From Chitinophagaceae bacterium (lineage in GTDB: Bacteria; Bacteroidota; Bacteroidia; Chitinophagales; Chitinophagaceae): DNA of 16,982 nt. This document shows positions 8,860-16,397 of this stretch, one piece after another. A program made the translations under genes and the position numbers. Position 1 is the stretch's first letter. The number at the start of each line of letters is the position of its first letter. The DNA lies in contig JACFNM010000001.1 of NCBI GenBank assembly GCA_019454915.1, positions 15,334-32,315 on the forward strand, in the 5' to 3' direction. Under the pieces are notes generated by a model. That model saw nothing but the letters and a program-made list of their open reading frames with translations, had not been told where the DNA came from and did not search any database.

Positions 8860-11800
8860 ATGAATAAGAGCCGGCAGTATTTTAATAACCTGCATTTTTT
8901 AAAGAGTATGATGTTGTGCAACGAAATGAATTTCTATATCCTTTTTGTAATAGTGTTGTTTGCATTTGGTTGTCAGCAGAAACAGGGCGGGCAAAACAAC
9001 CTGAAAGGTATGCAGGTACCTGAGGGATATGTTATTGAAGAGGTGGTGGATTCTAACCTGATTTCCTATCCTATGTTTGCTTCGTTTGATAATCAGGGAC
9101 GTCTTTTCTTATGTGAGTCAAATGGGGAAACTATATCTACTGAAGATCATCTCAAGAAACCTCCCTATCACATTCGTATGTTGGAGGATGTAGATGGTGA
9201 CGGCAAATTTGAAAAGAGTACCATTTTTGCCGATTCATTGACCTACCCGAAGGGAGCTGTTTTTTATCAGGGAAGTCTGTATGTGGCTTCTGCACCCTAT
9301 CTTATCAAACTAACGGATACAAATGGAGACGGAGTAGCCGATCAGCGGGAAATATTATTATCCGGTTGGATTTTGAACCATAATGCCGCTGCATTTGGTG
9401 GACCTTTTCTCGGTCCTGACGGGTGGTTGTATATGACAGATGCCCGGAGAGGATTTGATATTGTCACGAAGGAGGGTACGGAATTAAAAGGCAAGGCAAC
9501 CCGGATATGGCGCTGTCGGCCGGATGGAACAGGATTGGAGGCTTTCTGTGGCGGTGGATATGATAATGCCATAGAACTGATTTTTATGCCGGGAGGCGAA
9601 GCCATAGGCACCATGACCTATTTTACCGACCCCATGAATGGCTTCCGTGATGCGTTGATGCATTGGGAATATGGAGGCGTATATCCCAAACCGCAGCAGG
9701 TGATTCAGGATGATAAACTTAAGCTGACCGGTGATTTAATGCCAACGATGACCAAACTGCCGCGTATTGCCCATTCCGGTCTGATGCGTTATGAAAGCAG
9801 AGCGTTGGGTGATACGTTTACCGGAAATTTGTTTAGTGCCCAGTTTAATACAGGCCGCATCATGCGTCATATCATCACTGCCGATGGGGCTACGTTTCAG
9901 ACAAAGGATGAACCGTTTATGACCGCTACTCATCCGGATATTCATCCTACCGATGTGCTGGAAGACGGTGATGGGAGTATGTTGGTTGTGAACACAGGCG
10001 GCTGGTTTATTGCCGGATGCCCTCTCTCCGTTGTAGCCAAGAAAGATGTAAGAGCCGGAATTTTCCGAATCAGAAAAACAGGGGCAAAGCCCGTGGATGA
10101 TCCATGGGGTAGAAAGCTGGATATTTCAAAGATGGCGCCTGCTGATTTGGTGCGTTATGTACAGGATCCCCGCTGGGCAGTCCGGAATCAGGCTGTGGAA
10201 CAACTGGTTCTGCTCGGTAAGCCGGCGATAGACGAAATAAATAAAGGTTTGTTGACGTCGGAAAATGAAAAGGTCAGGACGGCGGGTGTTTTTCTGCTAT
10301 CCCGTATTCATGAACCGGAGGCAATGGATATCGTTCGTGGCGCATTGAATGATAAAAGCCCAATCGTTCGGACAGCATCTGCCAGGGTATTAGGGTTAGC
10401 CAGAGATAAGCAGGCTGTTCCTCAATTAATGGAACTGGTACAAAGCGATAAAGCTCCCGTTCGTCGTCAGGCAGCTACTGCATTAGGACAGATTGGCGAC
10501 GTGACAGCCGTTGAAGCACTTGTTAAAGCAGCGGCAAATCCTGATGACCGTTTTGTTGAGCATGCGATTATCTATGCACTTATTTCATTGAAAACTCCGG
10601 AGCCTTTAGTCGGATCTCTTCAGCAGGACAATGCCAATATCAGGAAAGCTGCTCTCATAGCACTGGATCAAATGGATGGCTCTCCGCTGAAGAAGGAACA
10701 ATTGGTACAGCTATTGAATAGCGGCGATAATAACCTTCAACAAACAGCGATTTGGGTTGTACTTCATCATCCCGAATGGGCAGATGTGGTAGTGCAGTAT
10801 GTGAAAAAAGGATTGGAAAAAAATGAAATAACAGATGATCAATTGTCTGCTATTAAAAATCTGATGATCAGATTTAGCGGAAGTCCGGGTATCCAGGAAT
10901 TCATCGGTGGACGCCTGGCAGACCAACAGATATCCGAAAAACAGAGATTGCTTCTGATGGATGTAATTAATCAGGCGGAGGTGAAAAAGATTCCTGATTC
11001 GTGGACCAGACAGCTTAACCGGTTACTTCACAGTGCCGAGCCGGAAGTTCAGTCTCAAGTGCTGAATGTAATTAAGTCGAGACGCATATCTTCTTTTAAT
11101 AAGGAACTCGATCAGATAGCTGCTGATGGTAAGGCATCAGTTGATTTCAGGATGAAGGCTTTGAGTGCACGCCTGATGTCCGATTCGAAATTAACCGAAG
11201 AACAGTTTGGTTTACTATTGAATTTCCTCGGCCCGAAAAATGAGTCACCGGTCAGGCAGGAGGCTTCCCGTTTGTTGGCGCAGTCCAAATTGAGTGAATC
11301 TCAGTTGGTGACTTTGGCGAATCAGGCAGTAGCTACCGCTGACATGTTTTTATTGCCGAATCTCGTCAACGTATATAGAGGGGGTAATGACGAAGAAGCA
11401 GGAAAAGCGCTGATAAATGCATTGGAAGGCGGAAAAGAACGGCTAGATAATTTATCAGTTACCGATATGCAGAAACTATTTGAAACCTATCCACCCACCG
11501 TGCAGTCGGCTGCCGGTTCTCTGATAGATATTCTGAAAGAAAAGCAGGCAGCCCGCTTAGCAGAACTGGAAAAAATACAATCGCAACTGACGAGGGGTGA
11601 TGTGGGTGCCGGGAGACAATTGTTCTTTGGGAAAGCTACCTGTTTTACCTGTCATGCGGTAACGGGACAGGGAGGTGACTTTGGACCCGATTTGTCCAAT
11701 ATCGGGGAGATACGATCACGGCATGATATACTGGAAGCCATCTTGTATCCAAGCGCCAGTTTTGCCAGAGAATATGAAACCTCGAAGGTTAATACAAAGA

Positions 11801-12033
11801 ATGGTTCTTTCACTGGTATTGTAAAAGAGCAGTTACCGGATGCAATCATTTTGTCTGCCGGACCCGGATCCAGTGTGCGGATACTGAGAAGTGATATTGT
11901 GTCTATTGAACCGGAAACCGTGTCATTAATGCCGCCGGGTTTATTGCAGTCATTGAGCATAGAGGAAATATCCGATTTAATAGCCTATCTTGAATCGTTG
12001 CCGAGTGGACTGGGACAAATAGGGAAGCATTAA
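8860..12033 (+). CDS. Lipoprotein with PVC-type propeller domain, HEAT repeats and C-terminal cytochrome c (CxxCH) domain
   Basis: The product has 1057 residues from ATG 8860. An ATG at 8926 (residue 23) gives a cleaner lipoprotein signal (MNFYILFVIVLFAFGC, lipobox FAFGC with Cys38), so translation may start there. Residues about 50-420 read like the membrane-bound dehydrogenase/propeller domain common in Planctomycetes and Bacteroidota (VPEGYVIEEV, EDVDGDGKFEKSTIFADSL, LTDTNGDGVADQREILLSGW, GPDGWLYMTDAR, HPTDVLEDGDGSMLVVNTGGW). Aspartate-rich DxDGDG/DTNGDG loops suggest calcium binding. Residues about 425-870 are helical HEAT repeats (clear at 425-580). Cys928-Phe-Thr-Cys931-His932 is a haem c attachment site, followed by GPDLSNIG and the conserved terminal haem-domain segments IVSIEPETVSLMPPGL and ISDLIAYLESL. 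It probably oxidises a substrate and passes electrons out at the membrane or cell surface; the substrate is not known. Confidence 0.88.
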   Translation: MNKSRQYFNNLHFLKSMMLCNEMNFYILFVIVLFAFGCQQKQGGQNNLKGMQVPEGYVIEEVVDSNLISYPMFASFDNQGRLFLCESNGETISTEDHLKKPPYHIRMLEDVDGDGKFEKSTIFADSLTYPKGAVFYQGSLYVASAPYLIKLTDTNGDGVADQREILLSGWILNHNAAAFGGPFLGPDGWLYMTDARRGFDIVTKEGTELKGKATRIWRCRPDGTGLEAFCGGGYDNAIELIFMPGGEAIGTMTYFTDPMNGFRDALMHWEYGGVYPKPQQVIQDDKLKLTGDLMPTMTKLPRIAHSGLMRYESRALGDTFTGNLFSAQFNTGRIMRHIITADGATFQTKDEPFMTATHPDIHPTDVLEDGDGSMLVVNTGGWFIAGCPLSVVAKKDVRAGIFRIRKTGAKPVDDPWGRKLDISKMAPADLVRYVQDPRWAVRNQAVEQLVLLGKPAIDEINKGLLTSENEKVRTAGVFLLSRIHEPEAMDIVRGALNDKSPIVRTASARVLGLARDKQAVPQLMELVQSDKAPVRRQAATALGQIGDVTAVEALVKAAANPDDRFVEHAIIYALISLKTPEPLVGSLQQDNANIRKAALIALDQMDGSPLKKEQLVQLLNSGDNNLQQTAIWVVLHHPEWADVVVQYVKKGLEKNEITDDQLSAIKNLMIRFSGSPGIQEFIGGRLADQQISEKQRLLLMDVINQAEVKKIPDSWTRQLNRLLHSAEPEVQSQVLNVIKSRRISSFNKELDQIAADGKASVDFRMKALSARLMSDSKLTEEQFGLLLNFLGPKNESPVRQEASRLLAQSKLSESQLVTLANQAVATADMFLLPNLVNVYRGGNDEEAGKALINALEGGKERLDNLSVTDMQKLFETYPPTVQSAAGSLIDILKEKQAARLAELEKIQSQLTRGDVGAGRQLFFGKATCFTCHAVTGQGGDFGPDLSNIGEIRSRHDILEAILYPSASFAREYETSKVNTKNGSFTGIVKEQLPDAIILSAGPGSSVRILRSDIVSIEPETVSLMPPGLLQSLSIEEISDLIAYLESLPSGLGQIGKH

Positions 12034-12212
12034 TCCGGATTTTAACAGACGTTCAAAGAATTTAAGTGGTGGGTTATCAGAGTAATAACGCTCAGGCAAC
12101 GGCACTGATAGTCTCTGTGTTGTTATCAGCTATAGCAGGGGAAACGGACGATTCACTCGATTATCAATCTTGAGCCAGAGAATTTATATGTAGGAATTAT
12201 TCAAAGCGTAAT

Positions 12213-13472
12213 ATGGAAGAGGACATCGTTCATCGCCGTTTCTTTTTGAAATCTGTATTGGTCTCCTGTGCCGGTATTTCAGGCTTTAGAGGATCTCCAT
12301 TGAATATAGGGAAGCCTTTGCAGATGGAGATTGATGCAACAGTAGCTTTTCGTGAACTCAATGATGCCTTTTGTTGGTTTCATCCAAGGGCAGCAGCCAT
12401 TCCGGGAAAACGACCCGGTCAAAAGCCCCGGGTGATTATGACGCTTCAAAAACATTTGAAGGTCAGTGATTATTATTCGGGGTTGTACTACATGGATACT
12501 AAGGATTTAGGGAAAATCTGGTCCGGTCCGCACGAAATACCTGAGCTAAAAATGTGCACCGGGGAGGACGGGTTTACTTATAGTGTGGCGGATGTGACGC
12601 CGGGATGGCATGATCCTTCAAAGAAATTGTTGGCGATTGGTATCAAAGTGAAATATGGAAAAGATGGAAAGCAGTGGACGGATACGCCGTTGTCGCATAA
12701 TGCCGCTTACGCTGTTTTTGATCCTGAAACGGAACGATGGTCTTCATGGAAGACTTTTCCACCTATTCCTCCGGGCGTCTCGAAGTTTTTTTTGGTGAAT
12801 CCGGGATGTGTTCAATGGCTGGTAAAAAAAGACGGCACTATTTTACTACCGGTATATTATGGGGCTAAAGGCGATTCGGATTACAGTAGTACTGTTCTTC
12901 ATTGTTCATTTGACGGCGAAAACTTAACTTATCTCAGTCATGGAGATGAATTATTCAGGCAGGGCGGACGAGGTTATGTGGAGCCATCACTCGCCTTTTT
13001 CAATAATCGTTATTTTCTGACGCTGCGAAACGATTTGAAGGCTTATGTTTGTACCAGTGCTGATGCAAAGAACTGGTCTGAACCTCAACCCTGGACTTTC
13101 GATGACGGGAGCGAATTGGGCAGTTATAATACACAGGCTCACTGGTTGGTGCACAAAGAAGGATTATTTTTATCTTATACCCGAAGAGGGGCTAATAATG
13201 AACATATCGTGCGTAATCGTGCGCCAATATTCATAGCCCGGGTAGATCCGGAGAGGTTATGCGTACTTCGCGAGTCAGAGCAGATTCTTATACCCGAACG
13301 TGGGGTGATGTTAGGTAACTTTGGGGCATCGTTTATCACGCCGAATGAATCCTGGGTGACGGATGCTGAATTTATGATTGGTGATGAGCCGGATCCGCGT
13401 GGTGCCGACGGTTCGGTGTGGGTGGCTAAGGTGAAATGGTCGAAGCCCAACAAAATAAACTATCCTCAATAA
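12213..13472 (+). CDS. Exported sialidase-fold (BNR-repeat) protein
   Basis: The product has 419 residues from ATG 12213. The N-terminus HRRFFLKSVLVSCAGI fits a Tat-type signal (RRFFLKS at 8-14). The rest looks like a sialidase-type six-bladed beta-propeller: NDAFCWFHPRAAAIPG, VIMTLQ, an Asp-box-like YYMDTKDLGKIW (about 92-103), a second weaker box TSADAKNWSEP (about 281-291), RGYVEPSLAFFNNRYFLTLRND and GSYNTQAHWLVHKEGLFLSYTRR. Several Bacteroidota proteins of this type are annotated as exo-sialidases on fold alone. I could not place the full arginine triad and Tyr/Glu nucleophile pair, so glycosidase activity is not established and a non-sialic substrate is likely. A 179-bp gap precedes it, but the oxidoreductase starts only 29 bp downstream, so it groups with the cytosolic enzymes that follow. 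Confidence 0.75.
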   Translation: MEEDIVHRRFFLKSVLVSCAGISGFRGSPLNIGKPLQMEIDATVAFRELNDAFCWFHPRAAAIPGKRPGQKPRVIMTLQKHLKVSDYYSGLYYMDTKDLGKIWSGPHEIPELKMCTGEDGFTYSVADVTPGWHDPSKKLLAIGIKVKYGKDGKQWTDTPLSHNAAYAVFDPETERWSSWKTFPPIPPGVSKFFLVNPGCVQWLVKKDGTILLPVYYGAKGDSDYSSTVLHCSFDGENLTYLSHGDELFRQGGRGYVEPSLAFFNNRYFLTLRNDLKAYVCTSADAKNWSEPQPWTFDDGSELGSYNTQAHWLVHKEGLFLSYTRRGANNEHIVRNRAPIFIARVDPERLCVLRESEQILIPERGVMLGNFGASFITPNESWVTDAEFMIGDEPDPRGADGSVWVAKVKWSKPNKINYPQ

Positions 13473-13501
13473 TTTTTATCATTTTAAAAGAAACATTTCT
13501 T

Positions 13502-14584
13502 ATGGCAGAAAAGAAAGACAAACTGAAAGTGCTGGTGGTAGGTTGCGGTAATATGGGGGCATCTCATGCTACGGCGTATCATCATCTGGAAGGATTTGAA
13601 ATATGCGGAATCGTTTCCCGCGGAAAAAGCAAGGAAGTACTAAATAATAAATTAGGAGGAGGTTACCCTCTGTTTGACGAGTTTTATACGGCGTTGGAAG
13701 CTACCCGCCCCGATGCTGTCTGTATTTCTACCTATCCGGATACGCATGAAGCTTACGCTATAAAAGCGATTGAAAGCGGATGTCATGTTTTTGTTGAGAA
13801 GCCATTGGCTGATACGGTAGCAGGTGCGGAAAGAGTAAGAGATGCAGCGAAAAAGCATGCTAAGAAACTGGTAGTAGGCTATATTTTACGTCATCATCCT
13901 TCCTGGGAGCGTTTTATCGAATTAAGTCATCAAATGGGGAAACCGCTGGTAATGCGTATGAACCTCAATCAGCAAAGCGATGGCGCCATGTGGACGCTTC
14001 ATCGTAACCTGATGAAAAGTTTGAGCCCGATAGTAGATTGTGGAGTACATTATATTGATGTAATGTGTCAGATGACCCGTTCCAAACCGCTTCAGGTTAG
14101 CGCTATAGGAGCAAGACTTACTGAAGAGATTCCTGCCGGAAACTATAATTACGGACAGTTACAGATTCGCTTTGAAGATGGCTCTGTAGGCTGGTATGAG
14201 GCAGGCTGGGGGCCTATGATGAGCGAAACGGCCTTCTTCGTAAAGGATGTGGTTGGGCCAAAAGGATCGGTATCTATCGTAGCCAAAAGTGCGGGCGGAG
14301 AAGGTAAGTCGGACTCCATAGAATCACACACCAAAACAGAATCTCTGAGAGTGCATCATGCTGATTTGGATGCGAATGAAAAGTTTGCGAAAGAGGATGA
14401 ATGGATAAACCTGGAGGATGAACCCGACCATCAGGAATTGTGTAATCGCGAACAACGATATTTTCTTAATGCCATTCTCAACGATACCGATCTTTCCGAT
14501 CACATGGAAGATGCCGTAAACAGTTTGAGGATTGCTTTTGCCTGCGACGAATCGGTGAAGACGGGTCAGATAGTCAGATTGTAG
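13502..14584 (+). CDS. Gfo/Idh/MocA-family NAD(P)-dependent oxidoreductase
   Basis: I chose ATG 13502 (MAEKKDKLKVLVVGCGNMG). A longer in-frame version from GTG 13436 would overlap the previous gene and add an unrelated leader. The product has 360 residues, typical of the family, with no signal peptide, so it is cytosolic. A Rossmann fold is shown by VLVVGCGNMGASHATAY (GCGNMG at 14-19); the family signature EKPLADT carries Lys100; DCGVHYIDVM (Asp179, His183) matches the usual catalytic Asp/His region of the C-terminal domain. Members oxidise or reduce sugars, inositols or related polyols, or act on other hydroxy compounds. Its neighbours, a sialidase-fold protein 29 bp upstream and a hydroxyacyl-CoA-dehydrogenase-like enzyme 34 bp downstream, suggest a step in breaking down a hydroxylated or sugar-like product. 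The precise substrate cannot be read. Confidence 0.92.
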   Translation: MAEKKDKLKVLVVGCGNMGASHATAYHHLEGFEICGIVSRGKSKEVLNNKLGGGYPLFDEFYTALEATRPDAVCISTYPDTHEAYAIKAIESGCHVFVEKPLADTVAGAERVRDAAKKHAKKLVVGYILRHHPSWERFIELSHQMGKPLVMRMNLNQQSDGAMWTLHRNLMKSLSPIVDCGVHYIDVMCQMTRSKPLQVSAIGARLTEEIPAGNYNYGQLQIRFEDGSVGWYEAGWGPMMSETAFFVKDVVGPKGSVSIVAKSAGGEGKSDSIESHTKTESLRVHHADLDANEKFAKEDEWINLEDEPDHQELCNREQRYFLNAILNDTDLSDHMEDAVNSLRIAFACDESVKTGQIVRL

Positions 14585-14618
14585 GGAATAATTCAATGGT
14601 TAAAATTTATATTGTGTA

Positions 14619-15617
14619 ATGAGTACCACAAATTTTGATCCTGCCGGATATTCGGTAGCGGTTGTCGGACTGGGCCTGATGGGATCCAGCATTACCACTT
14701 GTTTGTTGATAGCCGGACATCCGGTTACAGCCATTGCGCCTGTTCCGGCCGATGTGGAAACCGGCAGAAAGCGGGTACAGGATAATCTGGAAAGGTCATT
14801 CAGGGAGGGGATAACAACACGAAGCCCGGAAGAGTTGATGAAGAGATTGACGATTTCTGAAGACTATGCTTCGCTGAAAGATTGCAAACTGGTAATAGAG
14901 AGTACGCTTGAGGATTTAGAAATTAAGAAACAGGTTTTTGGTAGGATAGAACCTCATGTTGCCGCTGACACTATCATAACGAGTAATACTTCGGCCATTC
15001 CTATCAGTATTTTGCAACAGTTTGTGAAAGTTCCTTCCCGGTTCTTCGGTTTGCATTGGATGGAGCCTTCTTATACGACCCGTTTCCTGGAAATCATCTG
15101 CGGAGAAAAAAGTGATGTCAAATATGCGGAGTGGCTGTATGAGATTGCACCGGTGTGGAGTAAAGAACCCACACTGGTCAGAAAGGATGTTCGCGGCTTC
15201 ATTACCAATCGTTTGATGTATGCGATGTACAGGGAAGCTTTCCATCTGGTGGAAAACGGATACGCTTCTGTTGAAGACGTGGACAGAGCCTGTCGTAATA
15301 ATGCAGGATACTGGATGACGCTGGTAGGCGTATTCCGCTGGATGGATCTAACGGGCATCCCGGCTTATTATAATGTGATGAAAGATTTGTTTCCGACACT
15401 TTCTAATCAGACTGAGGTGCCGGAGATGGTTAAAGACATTGTGGAGTCGGGGGGTAAAGGAGTTGCCAATGCGCATGGTTTTCATGAATATACGGAGGAA
15501 GAAGCACGCTTATGGAAAGAGACCTTTGAGGAATTCAGTTTCGAAATCAGAAAGCTGGCGCTTAAATATCCTGCCGATGTAGTGAAGAAAAAACTACAAG
15601 AAAGAAGAAATGGATAA
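14619..15617 (+). CDS. 3-hydroxyacyl-CoA dehydrogenase-family NAD-dependent dehydrogenase
   Basis: The product has 332 residues from ATG 14619, with no signal peptide, so it is cytosolic. An N-terminal NAD-binding fold is shown by YSVAVVGLGLMGSSI (GLGLMG 17-22). VIEST (Glu94), TSNTSAIPIS (121-130) and FFGLHWMEPSYTTRFLEII follow the family layout, with catalytic dyad candidates His146 and Glu158. The dimerisation domain starts with RKDVRGFITNRLMYAMYREAFHLVENG (about 188-214). The canonical HFFNP of fatty-acid enzymes is HWMEP here. Together with the short single-function length and the lack of a hydratase partner, this points to the broader group that includes carnitine and gulonate dehydrogenases and lambda-crystallin, acting on a small beta-hydroxy acid or amino-hydroxy acid. 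That narrowing is inference; the superfamily call is firm. It closes the tight gene block: a 780-bp gap follows. Confidence 0.9.
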   Translation: MSTTNFDPAGYSVAVVGLGLMGSSITTCLLIAGHPVTAIAPVPADVETGRKRVQDNLERSFREGITTRSPEELMKRLTISEDYASLKDCKLVIESTLEDLEIKKQVFGRIEPHVAADTIITSNTSAIPISILQQFVKVPSRFFGLHWMEPSYTTRFLEIICGEKSDVKYAEWLYEIAPVWSKEPTLVRKDVRGFITNRLMYAMYREAFHLVENGYASVEDVDRACRNNAGYWMTLVGVFRWMDLTGIPAYYNVMKDLFPTLSNQTEVPEMVKDIVESGGKGVANAHGFHEYTEEEARLWKETFEEFSFEIRKLALKYPADVVKKKLQERRNG

Positions 15618-15733
15618 ATGATTTTGGTTACTAATGAGAGATTGAATAGTAACTGATCTGTTTCTTGTGATAGGAGTAACAAAGGTTTCGGACCCCAACA
15701 GAATGAGATTGTTGTTATTTGGAATTAATACGA

Positions 15734-15878
15734 CCTTATAAACCTTAATAGCCACAAATTGAGCCTCTCATCACTAACGTTATTATCTTATTGGAGGTCA
15801 GGGTATACCCGCGTGATTTAATAATGTAATAAGGTTGGAATGGCTGGCCGTCAGTTTTTTATTGAGATAATAAGGTTA
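15734..15878. repeat. Composite AT-rich intergenic repeat, copy 1
   Basis: It begins with ccttataaaccttaatagcc (15734-15753). Then comes an arm aacgttattatcttatt (15776-15792) that pairs imperfectly with aataatgtaataaggtt (15820-15836), about 14 of 17 positions, around a loop of about 27 nt. A further inverted arm gagataataaggtta (15864-15878) matches the complement of 15775-15789 at about 13 of 15 positions. Copy 2 lies about 280 bp downstream with the same order of parts. Dispersed intergenic elements of this kind are plausible, but whether it occurs elsewhere in the genome cannot be seen here. Confidence 0.65.
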
Positions 15879-16015
15879 GCTGCTTTCCTGTTTAAGGATC
15901 GTTTATTTTTTCATGGCCGGTTCAATTATAAAAGAATCGGGTTTTATATAATGAATCCTGTTTGAGCTTCCATTGTTGAAAGTCATCTATTGGACTGGAA
16001 GGAGGGTTTCGTAAA

Positions 16016-16110
16016 CCTTATAACCTTAATAGCCTATGGCGACATCTTCCACCACCAACCTTATTACCTTATTACTGATTTGTGAGTAGTATTCAATAAT
16101 GTAATATGTT
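16016..16110. repeat. Composite AT-rich intergenic repeat, copy 2
   Basis: It begins with ccttataaccttaatagcc (16016-16034), which matches the start of copy 1 except for one missing A. An arm aaccttattaccttatt (16057-16073) pairs imperfectly with aataatgtaatatgtt (16095-16110). Spacings between parts nearly equal those of copy 1 (offsets of about 282, 281 and 275 bp), while the loops differ in sequence. Conserved arms with diverged loops suggest selection on, or movement of, a folding unit. Confidence 0.65.
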
Positions 16111-16182
16111 AAAGGCATCTGCCTGCCGCTTTTTCTTAAGGGAGTAATTCTGAATACTTTTTTACGCTGATTTCTTTCCGTT

Positions 16183-16229
16183 GGCAAACGCGGTTTTGCC
16201 AGGAGCGCTGCGCTTTGGACGCCTTTTTT
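16183..16229 (+). terminator. Possible weak terminator-like structure
   Basis: ggcaaa (16183-16188) pairs with tttgcc (16195-16200) around a 6-nt loop, extended by one T-A pair. A short palindrome agcgctgcgct follows at 16204-16214, and a T run (gccttttttc) at 16221-16230. The T run is about 22 nt from the first stem, too far for a standard intrinsic terminator, so this is a low-confidence call. It could end transcription coming from the enzyme genes before the dipeptidase unit. Confidence 0.25.
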
Positions 16230-16318
16230 CCCAATGAATATTATTGAAGTTCGACATCGTGCTACGAAGAAAATATTTTGATCTGTCTTTAAGACCGCTG
16301 TTTCGAAAACATGATTAT

Positions 16319-16346
16319 CTTAGTAACCAAGTGGTGATTACCTAAG
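16319..16346 (+). other. Hairpin in the leader region of the dipeptidase gene
   Basis: cttagtaacca (16319-16329) pairs with tgattacctaag (16335-16346) with one bulge and one C-A mismatch, giving about ten pairs around a 5-nt loop. It ends 51 bp before the dipeptidase ATG and is not followed by a T run. It may be an operator-like inverted repeat or an mRNA leader structure. Nothing more can be said. Confidence 0.35.
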
Positions 16347-16397
16347 GCGAGCTGAGGTATCTTATCCAAATTAACCTAAAAATCAAAATATCTAATC

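Larger units (their letters stand above)
15618..16397. other. 780-bp gene-free region with repeats and hairpins
   Basis: No coding frame here looks real on either strand. Contents in order: a 7-bp stem at 15627-15633/15647-15653 (gttacta/tagtaac, loop 13) just after the dehydrogenase stop, which could mark transcript termination but lacks a proper T run; two copies of a composite repeat (listed separately); a hairpin at 16183-16200 (ggcaaa/tttgcc) followed by a short GC palindrome agcgctgcgct at 16204-16214 and a T run at 16223-16229; and a larger hairpin at 16319-16346. The last 50 bp before the dipeptidase start are A/T rich. I found no convincing promoter boxes. Confidence 0.6.

Noticed and set aside
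12034..12212. Small stems (for example ctgata/tatcag near 12105-12128) as a terminator or riboswitch.
   Set aside because: Stems are about six pairs, loops long, no T run, and no known riboswitch pattern was seen.
13436..13501. GTG start extending the Gfo/Idh/MocA protein by 22 residues.
   Set aside because: The extension overlaps the end of the previous gene, and ATG 13502 gives the normal short N-terminus before the Rossmann motif.
15734..16110. A CRISPR array.
   Set aside because: There are only two copies about 280 bp apart, made of several differing parts, without regular short spacers or cas genes.
16274..16280. TATTTTG as a Bacteroidota -7 promoter box for the dipeptidase gene.
   Set aside because: It lacks one base of the TAnnTTTG consensus and no TTTG box lies at the right distance upstream.
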